Below are positions 1 to 9,049 of a stretch of 64,000 nt of DNA, piece after piece (within the stretch, counting starts at the first letter, position 1; the number at the start of each line of letters is the position of its first letter). The notes below the pieces were generated by a model. That model saw nothing but the letters and a program-made list of their open reading frames with translations. It ran no database searches and was not told the origin of the DNA. Source of the DNA: an uncultured Oscillospiraceae bacterium (GTDB taxonomy: Bacteria; Bacillota; Clostridia; Oscillospirales; Acutalibacteraceae); contig UQBX01000008.1 of assembly GCA_900539425.1 (NCBI GenBank), positions 6,164 to 70,163 on the forward strand. The letters run 5' to 3'. The translations under genes were made by a program, and so were the position numbers.

Positions 1-1052
1 AGTCCTTTTTCAAGGCACTTGTTTGCAATGTCAGCCGCCTTTTTATCCGTTTCAATACCCAGCATCAGTCCCATGCCGGAAACTGATTTAACGCCTTTTA
101 TTTCTTTAAGTTTGCTGATTATGTATTCGCTCTTTTTAGTAACTTCTTCAAGGAATTTATCGTCAATTCTCTTTACTATGCTGATTGCTCCTGCCGCGGC
201 TATAGGGTTTCCGCCAAATGTTGAGCCGTGTGAGCCGGGTGTAACAGTGTTTTCAAGCTTATCGCCGAATAATACTGCTCCCATCGGCAGACCGCCGGCA
301 AGTCCTTTCGCAGTGGATACAATATCAGGCTTTACACCGTAGTGCATATAAGCGAAATATTTTCCCGTTCTGCCGTTACCCGTCTGAACCTCGTCAACAC
401 ACATAAGAATGTCTTTTTCCTTGCAGATTTTGTCTATCTCCTCAACAAATTCTTTGTCAAGATTAAGAACTCCGCCTTCGCCCTGAACACATTCAAACAT
501 AATGGCGCATACATCGTCCGTTATCATATTGTTGAGAGCTTCAATGTCATTTGCAGGGCAGTATTTGAAGCCAGGGGTAAAAGGCCCGAAAATCTGATGA
601 AATCCGTCCTGACCTGTAGCTGCAAGCGTTGTTATCGTTCTTCCGTGGAATGAATTTACAAGCGTGATTATTGTTTTGCGCCCCTCGCCGTATTTATCAT
701 AGCTGTACTTGCGCGCGAATTTTATCATTCCCTCGTTTGCCTCAGCGCCGCTGTTGCCGAAGAATATTTTTTTCATGCCTGTCTTTTCACACAGCAGTTT
801 TGCAAGCTCTGCGCACGGCTCGGTGTAGTAAAGGTTTGAGGTGTGCTGTAACTTGTCTAACTGGTCAATAACGGCTTTTTTCCATTCGTCGTCTGCAATG
901 CCGAAAGCCGTTACACCGATGCCTGAGCCGAAATCAATATACTCTTTTTCGTTTTCGTCATATACGGTGGAGCCTTTTCCGTGCGTGAGAACAACTCCAA
1001 ATCTGCCGTATGCGTGCGAAACATATTGTTGGTCTGTTTCTTTAATGTCCAT
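1..1052 (-). CDS. argD: Acetylornithine aminotransferase (partial, C-terminus outside window)
   Basis: This is the N-terminal 350 codons of a class III PLP aminotransferase that converts N-acetylglutamate semialdehyde to N-acetylornithine in arginine synthesis. Visible family features are the GSGIGV segment near residue 43, the NSGAEANE phosphate-binding motif, the FHGRT motif and the VDEVQTGNGRTG stretch that carries the cofactor-binding Asp. The catalytic Lys lies in TAKGLAGG. The start ATG at 1052 follows a GGAAAGG ribosome binding site. It is the last gene seen of the argC-J-B-D operon, 89 nt after argB. The left window edge truncates it; it is not a broken gene. Confidence 0.95.
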   Translation of the reverse strand, partial: MDIKETDQQYVSHAYGRFGVVLTHGKGSTVYDENEKEYIDFGSGIGVTAFGIADDEWKKAVIDQLDKLQHTSNLYYTEPCAELAKLLCEKTGMKKIFFGNSGAEANEGMIKFARKYSYDKYGEGRKTIITLVNSFHGRTITTLAATGQDGFHQIFGPFTPGFKYCPANDIEALNNMITDDVCAIMFECVQGEGGVLNLDKEFVEEIDKICKEKDILMCVDEVQTGNGRTGKYFAYMHYGVKPDIVSTAKGLAGGLPMGAVLFGDKLENTVTPGSHGSTFGGNPIAAAGAISIVKRIDDKFLEEVTKKSEYIISKLKEIKGVKSVSGMGLMLGIETDKKAADIANKCLEKG

Positions 1053-1141
1053 TGAAATATAGCCTTTCCGCTTTAAGATTTATTTACGATACCGCTCTCA
1101 GCCTTTTGCGGTGCCGATTGTTTTTGTGTCAGTTATAATAT

Positions 1142-1999
1142 TTATCTGCTTCTGAACATCGTTCCCATACCTTCATCGGTAAGCATTTCCATAAGTATGG
1201 AGTGGGGAACACGTCCGTCAATGATGAATGCTCTTTTTACACCCTCACGAATTGCCTGCGTCATGGAATCAATCTTGGGAATCATTCCTCCGCTTATAAT
1301 TCCGTCTGCAATAAGTGCAGGCACATCAGATATATATACTCTGTGAATAAGCGAACTTTCGTCGTCTTTGTCGCGGAGAAGTCCCGCAACATCGGTCATT
1401 GAAATAAGAGCTTCCGCTTTGAGCTTTCCTGCAACTGCGGCCGCAACCGTGTCTGCGTTGATGTTGTAGCAGTTGCCCTCCTCATCGTATCCAACGGTGG
1501 ATATAACCGGTATAAATCCGTGCTCAAGCGCTTCCTGAACAACATCCATGTTCATTTCTGTAATATCGCCTACGTATCCGTGGGTTTTATCAAGCGGGCG
1601 GCATTTTATCATATTGCCGTCCATTCCCGAAAGTCCTATTGCGTGACCTCCGAGATTGCCTATCTGGCAAACAAGGTCTTTGTTTACCTTGCCGGCAAGC
1701 ACCATCTGCACAACGTTTGCCGTTTCCTTGTCTGTAACTCTGAGCCCGCTTACAAATTCGCTCTTGATGTTCATTTTCTCAAGCGTTTTGCTTATTTCGG
1801 GGCCGCCGCCGTGTACGAGTACAACTCTTATTCCTATGGTGGTTAGCAGAACAAGGTCATGCATAACGGATTCCTTGAGTTCTTTGTTTATCATGGCGTT
1901 TCCGCCGTATTTGATAACAACAGTCTTTTTTCTGTAAAGCTGAATGTTGGGAAGCGCCCTTGCAAGCACTTCGGCTTTCATTGCATTTGTAATATCCAT
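1142..1999 (-). CDS. argB: Acetylglutamate kinase
   Basis: The protein phosphorylates N-acetylglutamate, the second step of the acetylated arginine pathway, in the cytoplasm. At 285 residues it has the usual family length. The amino-acid-kinase fold is seen in VVIKYGGNAM near residue 27, VVLVHGGGPEI near residue 60, and the nucleotide-binding end VAGLLRDKDD. The N-terminal helix before the kinase core (MKAEVLARALPNIQLYRKK) is typical of arginine-inhibitable hexameric ArgB enzymes, so feedback control by arginine is likely, by inference. The start ATG has GGAGG seven bases upstream. It lies 16 nt after argJ in the same operon. Confidence 0.97.
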   Translation of the reverse strand: MDITNAMKAEVLARALPNIQLYRKKTVVIKYGGNAMINKELKESVMHDLVLLTTIGIRVVLVHGGGPEISKTLEKMNIKSEFVSGLRVTDKETANVVQMVLAGKVNKDLVCQIGNLGGHAIGLSGMDGNMIKCRPLDKTHGYVGDITEMNMDVVQEALEHGFIPVISTVGYDEEGNCYNINADTVAAAVAGKLKAEALISMTDVAGLLRDKDDESSLIHRVYISDVPALIADGIISGGMIPKIDSMTQAIREGVKRAFIIDGRVPHSILMEMLTDEGMGTMFRSR

Positions 2000-2015
2000 T
2001 TTGCTTCCTCCGTTA

Positions 2016-3269
2016 TCAGGTTCTGTAATCGCCGTTTATTTTTACATAATCGTATGTTAAATCACAGCCCCAAGCCTTTGCGCTGCTTTCGCCCGCGTTG
2101 AGGTCTATGATTACATATATCTCGTCGCTCTTGAGTACTTCTGCGGCCTTTTCCTCAGAAAAGTCAACGCCCGCACCGTTCCTGCAAACAGCAATTTCGC
2201 CGAATTCACTCTTTATATCAACGTCAACTTTGTTTATGTCAAATTCAGCGGGAGCGTAGCCTACCGCACAGAGAATACGTCCCCAGTTTGCGTCCTCGCC
2301 GAATACAGCGCATTTGAAGAGAGTAGAGCCAACAACGCTTTTTGCTACTGTTATCGCCGTGTCTTTGTCAGGACAGCCCTTGCACTCGCATTCAATCATC
2401 TTTGATGCGCCCTCACCGTCTTTTGCAAGCATTTTAGTCAGGTTCATCATAACTTCATATAGAGCCGTCTTAAATGAGCTGAACTCTTCGCCTTCTGAGA
2501 TAATCTCGTCATTGCCTGCCAGTCCGTTTGCCATAACGCTTACCATATCATTTGTTGATGTATCTCCGTCAATTGAAAGGCAGTTATATGTAACTTTTAC
2601 TATATCATCAAGTGCCGCCTGAAGCATTTTTGCGCTTATGTTTACATCACTTGTTATGAAGTTGAGCGTTGTAGCCATGTTAGGGTGTATCATGCCGGAG
2701 CCTTTTGCCATTCCGCCAACTCTGCAGGTTTTTCCGTTTACGCTGAATTCAACAGCGTATTCCTTTTTGATTGTATCCGTCGTCATGATAGCGGTTGCCG
2801 CTTCTTCGTTTCCTGTGTATGAAAGCCCCTCAACAAGCGGCTTAATTCCTTTTTCTATCGGCTCTATCGGAAGTATCTGTCCGATAACGCCCGTTGAAGC
2901 AACAACTACTTCGTCGGCGTCAATTCCAAGTGCCTCTGCGGCAAGTTCGCACATTCTGCTTGCCTTTTCAACGCCGTCAGCGTTGCAGGTGTTTGCGTTT
3001 TTGGAGTTGACAATAACCGCTTTTGCGTGATTGTTTGTTTTTTCAAGATTGCTCTTTGTTACTAATATAGGAGCGCCCTTAACTTTGTTTGTTGTGTATA
3101 CTGCCGCGCAGGTGCACATTTCGTCTGAAACTATCATTCCAAGATCGTTTTTGTGCGGTGCGTTGGGATTCTGTTCGGCGCTTGCCGATTTCTTAATTCC
3201 GCAGTAAACGCCGTTTGCCTTGAATCCCTTTGGTGCGCAAACGCCGCCGTCAATAATTTTAAAATCCAT
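2016..3269 (-). CDS. argJ: Bifunctional ornithine acetyltransferase / N-acetylglutamate synthase
   Basis: ArgJ recycles the acetyl group from N-acetylornithine to glutamate and, when bifunctional, also uses acetyl-CoA. The self-cleavage site is visible as KGSGMIHPNMAT-T, where Thr200 would become the N-terminal nucleophile of the beta chain. The length of 417 residues is normal. It starts five bases after the argC stop, and its GGGGGA ribosome binding site lies in the end of argC, so translation is probably coupled. The presence of ArgJ means the cyclic acetyl pathway is used, and no separate argA or argE is needed here. Mono- or bifunctionality cannot be told from the sequence alone. Confidence 0.96.
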   Translation of the reverse strand: MDFKIIDGGVCAPKGFKANGVYCGIKKSASAEQNPNAPHKNDLGMIVSDEMCTCAAVYTTNKVKGAPILVTKSNLEKTNNHAKAVIVNSKNANTCNADGVEKASRMCELAAEALGIDADEVVVASTGVIGQILPIEPIEKGIKPLVEGLSYTGNEEAATAIMTTDTIKKEYAVEFSVNGKTCRVGGMAKGSGMIHPNMATTLNFITSDVNISAKMLQAALDDIVKVTYNCLSIDGDTSTNDMVSVMANGLAGNDEIISEGEEFSSFKTALYEVMMNLTKMLAKDGEGASKMIECECKGCPDKDTAITVAKSVVGSTLFKCAVFGEDANWGRILCAVGYAPAEFDINKVDVDIKSEFGEIAVCRNGAGVDFSEEKAAEVLKSDEIYVIIDLNAGESSAKAWGCDLTYDYVKINGDYRT

Positions 3270-3274
3270 ATAAA

Positions 3275-4222
3275 TCAGTCCCCCAAAACAAGAGATTTAT
3301 CTTCTTCGATATTGCATGCAATGTTCATACACTGCACTGCGGCGCCTGAAGCGCCTTTACCCAAATTGTCAAACCTTGAGGTTATGACAAATCTTTCATC
3401 GTTGCCGTTGACCTCGATTTCCATATCGTCACGGCCGTCAAAATTGTTGCCGCCAATCATGTTTTTTGTGTAGCCTTCAGGCCGTACTTTAACAAGCTTT
3501 TCGTTTTTATAGTGCTCTGCAAGAATTTCTCTTACGTCTTTTGTTTTATATCCTGAGCAAAGCATGTCCGTGTGAAACGGTATGCTGACAACCATTCCGC
3601 ACTTGTAATCGCATATCATCGGTGAAAAAACAGGGTATCTTTCAATGCCCGTTATGGCTTTCATCTCTTTGAGATGCTTATGCTGCTGGGTAAGTCCGTA
3701 CTGCCTCGGTGAGTCAAGTTCTGTATCTCTTTCTGCGTCCTCATACTGAGTTATTGCGCTTTTTCCGCCGCCGCTGTATCCTGAAACCGCAAAGCAGGTA
3801 AGGGGATAGTCTTTTGCAATAACTCCGTGGGCAATAAGCGGATAAACAATAGAAATAAATCCGCTTGCGTAGCAGCCGGGGTTTGCTATAAGTCTGTTTT
3901 CAGCAATATTTTTTCTGAATTCAGGTGAAAGCTCTGCAAAACCGTAAGCCCAGCCGGATTCTGTGCGATGAGCTGTAGAGGCGTCGATTATCTTTGTGTG
4001 TGAATTGCTGCTGTCAAGCAGTTTTACGGCTTCTCTTGCCGCGTCATCAGGCAGGCAAAGAAAAGTTATGTCGCTGTCATTTATGTATTTGCTTATTTCT
4101 GCGCTGTCTTTCCGTTTATCCTGAGGAATTTCAAGCAGTTCGATGTCATCTCTTTTGAGCAGTCGATCTCTAATCCTAAGACCAGTTGTTCCTGACTGTC
4201 CGTCAATGAATACTTTTATCAT
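3275..4222 (-). CDS. argC: N-acetyl-gamma-glutamyl-phosphate reductase (short type)
   Basis: This NADPH-dependent reductase makes N-acetylglutamate semialdehyde. The N-terminus FIDGQSGTTGLRI is the dinucleotide-binding loop of the shorter ArgC type. The catalytic Cys is in ANPGCYASGF and the partner His is in the QQHKHLKE region. I place the start at the ATG at 4222 (315 residues): GGAG lies about eleven bases upstream of it but only two bases before the alternative ATG at 4231. It is the first gene of argC-J-B-D, about 40 nt below a TTGACT/TATAAT promoter with ArgR-like operators upstream. Confidence 0.95.
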   Translation of the reverse strand: MIKVFIDGQSGTTGLRIRDRLLKRDDIELLEIPQDKRKDSAEISKYINDSDITFLCLPDDAAREAVKLLDSSNSHTKIIDASTAHRTESGWAYGFAELSPEFRKNIAENRLIANPGCYASGFISIVYPLIAHGVIAKDYPLTCFAVSGYSGGGKSAITQYEDAERDTELDSPRQYGLTQQHKHLKEMKAITGIERYPVFSPMICDYKCGMVVSIPFHTDMLCSGYKTKDVREILAEHYKNEKLVKVRPEGYTKNMIGGNNFDGRDDMEIEVNGNDERFVITSRFDNLGKGASGAAVQCMNIACNIEEDKSLVLGD

Positions 4223-4263
4223 TTTATGCATATCTCCGCTTAATTAGTTTGTAATCTTTTTAT

Positions 4264-4291
4264 ATTATACACTTGCATTTTTTAAAGTCAA
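4264..4291 (-). promoter_or_regulatory. Promoter of the argCJBD operon
   Basis: Read on the minus strand there is TTGACT (4286-4291), a 16-bp spacer and a perfect TATAAT (4264-4269). Transcription would start near 4257 and leave a leader of about 35 nt before argC. Confidence 0.75.
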
Positions 4292-4307
4292 TAGATTATT
4301 GTAAAAA

Positions 4308-4342
4308 GTCATAAATATACACTAAAAATGTATAAATATACA
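4308..4342. promoter_or_regulatory. Tandem ArgR/AhrC-like operator (ARG boxes)
   Basis: The 11-mer ATAAATATACA occurs at 4311-4321 and again at 4332-4342, exactly 21 bp apart. The second copy sits in the perfect palindromic arms TGTATA...TATACA (4329-4342). ArgR hexamers bind pairs of 18-bp AT-rich palindromes about 21 bp centre to centre, so spacing and composition fit. A weaker related sequence overlaps the argC -10 element. The argR gene itself is not in the window, so binding is inference. Confidence 0.6.
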
Positions 4343-4462
4343 AAATTATGATTGCAGACTACATAATTCAAAAAGTGTTAAATTTTTTATGAAATTTTTT
4401 TCAATTCTGTGCTGTATTATAAGAATATGAAACATAAATTTTATGATTTATTTTACTTTTGA

Positions 4463-4492
4463 TTGAAAGTGTAAAAAAATCAGAAATATAAT
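4463..4492 (+). promoter_or_regulatory. Candidate promoter of the XRE regulator
   Basis: TTGAAA (4463-4468), an 18-bp spacer and TATAAT (4487-4492) precede the regulator gene by about 90 nt. The 353-bp gap 4232-4584 holds this promoter, the divergent arg promoter and the tandem operator, with no further open frame that I can support. A near-palindrome CATAAATTTTATG lies at about 4434-4446. Confidence 0.5.
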
Positions 4493-4584
4493 TCTAAATC
4501 AGAATTTATAAAAGTTTTATAAGTTCGATTTCAGAATTTTATGCAGTAAATTTTCAAATATAATGCAGTAAAAGGGGTGAGGGT

Positions 4585-4836
4585 ATGAAAACTCGTAAAA
4601 AAGCTTATGGGAACTGCAATATTGTAGGCAAAAATATTGAACGTTTAAGAAAAGAGCGAGGCATTAAGCAAAAGAATTTTATATCCAAAATCCAGGTTAT
4701 GGGGATCGATATTAATCCAACCAGTTATTCAAAGCTGGAGGGACAGCTTCGCATTGCCACTGATAAGGAAATTTTTGTGATCGCAAAAGTACTCGGCGTT
4801 CCGCTTGAGGATCTTTTTTCAGAAACAAGTAAATAA
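4585..4836 (+). CDS. Small XRE-family helix-turn-helix regulator
   Basis: This 83-residue protein is essentially one lambda-repressor-like DNA-binding domain. The first helix is IVGKNIERLRKERGIKQKNF, the recognition region is INPTSYSKLEGQLR, and the last helices IFVIAKVLGVPLEDLF complete the fold. There is no sensor domain, so it may be autoregulatory or respond to a partner. The start has a strong AGGGGTGAGG ribosome binding site. It is divergent from argC but shares no known function with it; its target is unknown. A bidirectional terminator follows directly. Confidence 0.85.
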   Translation: MKTRKKAYGNCNIVGKNIERLRKERGIKQKNFISKIQVMGIDINPTSYSKLEGQLRIATDKEIFVIAKVLGVPLEDLFSETSK

Positions 4837-4837
4837 T

Positions 4838-4867
4838 AAAAAACCGATTCTAAAAGAATCGGTTTTT
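4838..4867. terminator. Bidirectional terminator between the XRE regulator and hisJ
   Basis: AAAAAACCGATTC (4838-4850) pairs with GAATCGGTTTTT (4856-4867) around a five-base loop. There are A/T tracts on both sides, so it can serve both converging genes. Confidence 0.85.
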
Positions 4868-4903
4868 ATCTCAATTTTCTGCGTCCGTCATTCGGGCGCT
4901 TTT

Positions 4904-5680
4904 TTACGGCTTTTTTATAACAGGTCTGTCTATGGGAATGATTGAAAGGGAGTTCAGGTGTTCTTTCATTTCATTAATTAGGTCTTTCATAGAAAAAAAC
5001 TTAGGGGAGTGAGCGTCAAGACCCATTATTACATCATTTCCCGTTTCGGCGGCAATTTTCCAAAAATCGTCCCTTGGGTAATTTCGTTTGTCCTCAAATC
5101 CAAGAAAATTGAATTCAAGCGGGCATCCAAGTTCTTTTGCGCCCTTGCAAAGCCTAAGCATCTCACGCCGATAAACGGTTTGATCGCCCGTGAAATTCAA
5201 AATATCCGGGTGGGCAAGATATGTGAAAACACCTGTTTCAAGTCCTTCAAGGCACTGTGTAACATACTTCTTTAACACATTCTCGTCCTTGGTTTCATTA
5301 GCATTGTAATGCCCCTGATAATCATATTCGTTGTTGATGTAGTGCTGTCCGAGAATAAGATAGTCTATATCAAAGCTTTTTAGATATTCCAGCTCCTTTT
5401 CAAAAAGTTCGGGGTAATACTCAAGCTCAAAACCGAGATGTATTTCAATTTTGTCTTTGTACTTGATTTTCAGTTTTTTTATGCTTTCAGCGTAATCTTT
5501 TGCATCCTGAGGAAACATTCTGAATGATGAATAGTAACCGCAGCCCTGCGGAAACAGCATTGGCGCATGGTCTGAAAAACCTATTTCGTCAAAGCCGTTT
5601 TCAATTGCGCTCAAAACATATTCTTCGTCTTCTCCCGCCGCGTGGCGGCATCTCTTTGTATGAGTATGAAAATTTTTCAT
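4904..5680 (-). CDS. hisJ: Histidinol-phosphatase, PHP family
   Basis: The protein likely dephosphorylates histidinol phosphate in histidine synthesis. It has the PHP metal-site pattern: HTHTKRCRH (His5, His7, His13), SDHAP (Asp37, His38), GFELEYYPE, AHPDI and the C-terminal GLDAHSP. The length of 258 residues fits the HisJ/HisK family. No other his gene is nearby, which is common for this enzyme. No ribosome binding site precedes the ATG; instead a TATAAT box ends seven bases upstream, suggesting a leaderless mRNA. Some PHP proteins act on other phosphoesters, so the exact substrate is inferred. Confidence 0.85.
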   Translation of the reverse strand: MKNFHTHTKRCRHAAGEDEEYVLSAIENGFDEIGFSDHAPMLFPQGCGYYSSFRMFPQDAKDYAESIKKLKIKYKDKIEIHLGFELEYYPELFEKELEYLKSFDIDYLILGQHYINNEYDYQGHYNANETKDENVLKKYVTQCLEGLETGVFTYLAHPDILNFTGDQTVYRREMLRLCKGAKELGCPLEFNFLGFEDKRNYPRDDFWKIAAETGNDVIMGLDAHSPKFFSMKDLINEMKEHLNSLSIIPIDRPVIKKP

Positions 5681-5687
5681 GTTAAAA

Positions 5688-5715
5688 ATTATAGCACAAT
5701 TTTATAAAAATTCAA
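5688..5715 (-). promoter_or_regulatory. Promoter of hisJ, placing +1 at the start codon
   Basis: On the minus strand TTGAAT (5710-5715), a 16-bp spacer and TATAAT (5688-5693) end seven bases before the ATG at 5680. Expected +1 is at 5680-5681, so the transcript would have no leader. It is back to back with the tRNA promoter. Confidence 0.6.
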
Positions 5716-5725
5716 TGTCATTCAC

Positions 5726-5754
5726 TTGACAAGTTCTCTCAAGTTTCGTATAAT
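5726..5754 (+). promoter_or_regulatory. Promoter of the tRNA-Asp/tRNA-Thr unit
   Basis: Perfect TTGACA (5726-5731), a 17-bp spacer and perfect TATAAT (5749-5754) lie about 30 nt before tRNA-Asp. This is a full-consensus sigma-A promoter, as expected for a stable RNA. Confidence 0.92.
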
Positions 5755-5783
5755 ACCATTTGCAACGCAGTTGCGTTGTTTAT

Positions 5784-5860
5784 GGCCCGGTAGTTCAGCT
5801 GGTTAGAACGCCTGCCTGTCACGCAGGAGGTCGACGGTTCGAGCCCGTTCCGGGTCGCCA
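5784..5860 (+). tRNA. tRNA-Asp (anticodon GTC)
   Basis: A 77-nt cloverleaf. The acceptor arm GGCCCGG pairs with CCGGGTC with one G-U, the anticodon stem CCTGC/GCAGG frames a loop with GTC, the T loop is GGTTCGAGCC, and the 3' CCA is encoded. The discriminator base is G, as usual for Asp. Confidence 0.97.
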
Positions 5861-5865
5861 TTTAA

Positions 5866-5941
<76 letters not shown>

Positions 5942-5942
5942 T

Positions 5943-5979
5943 AAAAAATCCCCGGTTGATTTTCAGCCGGGGATTTTTT
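5943..5979 (+). terminator. Terminator of the tRNA unit
   Basis: AATCCCCGG (5947-5955) pairs with CCGGGGATT (5967-5975) and is followed by a run of T. The stem starts directly after the tRNA-Thr CCA end. Confidence 0.9.
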
Positions 5980-5996
5980 GATATATTAAACATAGT

Positions 5997-6034
5997 AAAA
6001 AAACTGTACTTATGCTTTGGGGCATAAGTACAGT
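5997..6034 (-). terminator. Terminator of gdhA
   Basis: ACTGTACTTATGC (6003-6015) pairs with GCATAAGTACAGT (6022-6034). Read on the minus strand the stem is followed by a T run (A run at 5997-6003). Confidence 0.88.
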
Positions 6035-6070
6035 TCATTTTTTATATGATTTTATATAATGTTTTTTATA

Positions 6071-7479
<1,409 letters not shown>

Positions 7480-7616
7480 TCAACAAGTTTTAAAAAATTA
7501 TTGCCTGTATTCTTAAAATTATTAGACAGATTATATAAGAAATAGGCCTGATTTTGTGAGTGAAAATTCACATATAGATGCTTCAAAAATAAAATAGAAT
7601 AATTTACAGAGAGTTA

Positions 7617-7645
7617 TTGCAAAATATACCAGTTTGTAATATAAT
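7617..7645 (+). promoter_or_regulatory. Promoter of the M28 peptidase gene
   Basis: TTGCAA (7617-7622), a 17-bp spacer and TATAAT (7640-7645) lie about 50 nt before the ATG. The inverted repeat GTGAA-AA-TTCAC at 7560-7571 lies upstream, roughly midway to the gdhA promoter. Confidence 0.65.
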
Positions 7646-7694
7646 GATACATATAATATATGCCATAGATAACTGACGAAATGAGGTAGATCAA

Positions 7695-8993
7695 ATGAAA
7701 CTTACAAAAGGCGCTTCAGAGGCCACGCAAAAGTATATGGCGGACGGCATCCGTTATGTTTGCGAAAATTTCAAAGAACGTTCACCCGGATCACACAGTG
7801 AAAGAAAGGCTCAAAAGTATCTTAAAAATGAGCTTGAAAAATGGGCTGACAAGGTTGAGATGGAAGATTTCTCAGTGCATCCGGCAGCCTTTATGGGCTG
7901 GATACCCGCCGCAGCTGTTATCGGTATGCTTGCCGTGCTGTTTTATTGGCTTACATATACCGGCGCCGTTACAGGCTCCGGCCTTGCAATAGCTTCCGTA
8001 GTTCTTACGCTTCTGGCTGTTGCTTGCCTTGTTGTTGAGTTCCTCATGTACCGTGAGTTTGTTGATTTCCTTTTCCCCAGAAAAGTTTCAAGAAACGTAA
8101 TGGCTCGCAGAGCACCTAAGGGAGAAGTTAAAAGAAGAATAATCTTCGGCGGTCATACAGATGCTGCTAATGAGTGGACTTATTCGCTTCACGGCGGTAT
8201 TAAGAGCCTTGCTCCTGTTATGGGTGGCTCTATCGGCGGACTTATCGCAGTTACGATTTTTGATATCGTATGGCTTATTTATTCCTTTACAGGCGGCGCT
8301 TATGACAGCAAATTCTGGCTTGTATGCGGAATTATCCAAATAATCCTTATTCCGTTTTTCATTGCAATCTGCTTCTTCATTAACTGGAAAGTTATAGTAG
8401 ACGGCGCAAATGATAACCTTACAGCTGATTTCATTGCAATGGGCGTTTTAAAGGAAATGGCTGAAAATGATATCAGATTTGAAAACACTGAGGTATGCGC
8501 TTTGCTTTCAGGTTCCGAGGAAGCCGGTATCCGCGGTGCTCTTGCTTATGCAAAAGCTCATAAAGAAGAACTTGAGAATACTGAAACCGTTTTCATCGCA
8601 ATGGATACAATGCGTGAAGTTAGCCAGCTTCAGATTTACACTCAGGGTTGTACCGGTACTCAGAAAAACTCTAATGCTGTTGCAGAGATAATTTATGAAG
8701 CAGGTCAGAACTGCGGAATTGAAATGCCGGAAACAGAGCTTTATCCGGGCGCTATTGACGCTGAGGGCTTCAGCCGTCTCGGACTTCTTGCTTCAGGCTT
8801 CTGCGGAGTTAACCACGATCCCAAAACTTATTATCATACTCGTCTTGATACAGCAGATAATATCAGCGAAGAGTGTATCAATCTTTCTCTTGATATCTGC
8901 CTTGAGGCTGCCAAGCTTTATGATGAAAAGGGCGGCATTGATGCTTTCAGGGAAGAGGGCAAAAAGAGATTTAAGAGAGGCCATAATAACTGA
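7695..8993 (+). CDS. Membrane-embedded M28-family zinc peptidase
   Basis: This is a predicted aminopeptidase with a complete M28 two-metal site: His154 in FGGHTDAA, Asp240 in DGANDNLTA, Glu275/Glu276 in SGSEEAG, Asp304 in AMDTM and His381 in YYHTRLD. Four hydrophobic segments are visible, at about residues 68-88, 95-118, 175-198 and 206-230. The second pair lies between the first two metal ligands, where soluble M28 enzymes have only a short loop. There is no signal peptide, so the catalytic face is probably cytoplasmic, by inference. Substrate is unknown. The gene stands alone between its own promoter and a terminator. Confidence 0.85.
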   Translation: MKLTKGASEATQKYMADGIRYVCENFKERSPGSHSERKAQKYLKNELEKWADKVEMEDFSVHPAAFMGWIPAAAVIGMLAVLFYWLTYTGAVTGSGLAIASVVLTLLAVACLVVEFLMYREFVDFLFPRKVSRNVMARRAPKGEVKRRIIFGGHTDAANEWTYSLHGGIKSLAPVMGGSIGGLIAVTIFDIVWLIYSFTGGAYDSKFWLVCGIIQIILIPFFIAICFFINWKVIVDGANDNLTADFIAMGVLKEMAENDIRFENTEVCALLSGSEEAGIRGALAYAKAHKEELENTETVFIAMDTMREVSQLQIYTQGCTGTQKNSNAVAEIIYEAGQNCGIEMPETELYPGAIDAEGFSRLGLLASGFCGVNHDPKTYYHTRLDTADNISEECINLSLDICLEAAKLYDEKGGIDAFREEGKKRFKRGHNN

Positions 8994-9011
8994 TTTATTA
9001 AGTTTTCAAAT

Positions 9012-9048
9012 AAAAACCGCGCGCAGGTTATCCTGTACGCGGTTTTTT
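9012..9048. terminator. Bidirectional terminator
   Basis: AAAACCGCG and CAGG pair with CCTG and CGCGGTTTT around a TTAT loop. A T run follows on the plus side and an A/T run on the other, so it serves the M28 gene and the converging membrane-protein gene. Confidence 0.85.
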
Positions 9049-9049
9049 A

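Noticed and set aside
1202..2101. Several plus-strand frames of 60-110 codons opposite argB and argJ
   Set aside because: All are antisense to conserved genes, with no sites or plausible promoters.
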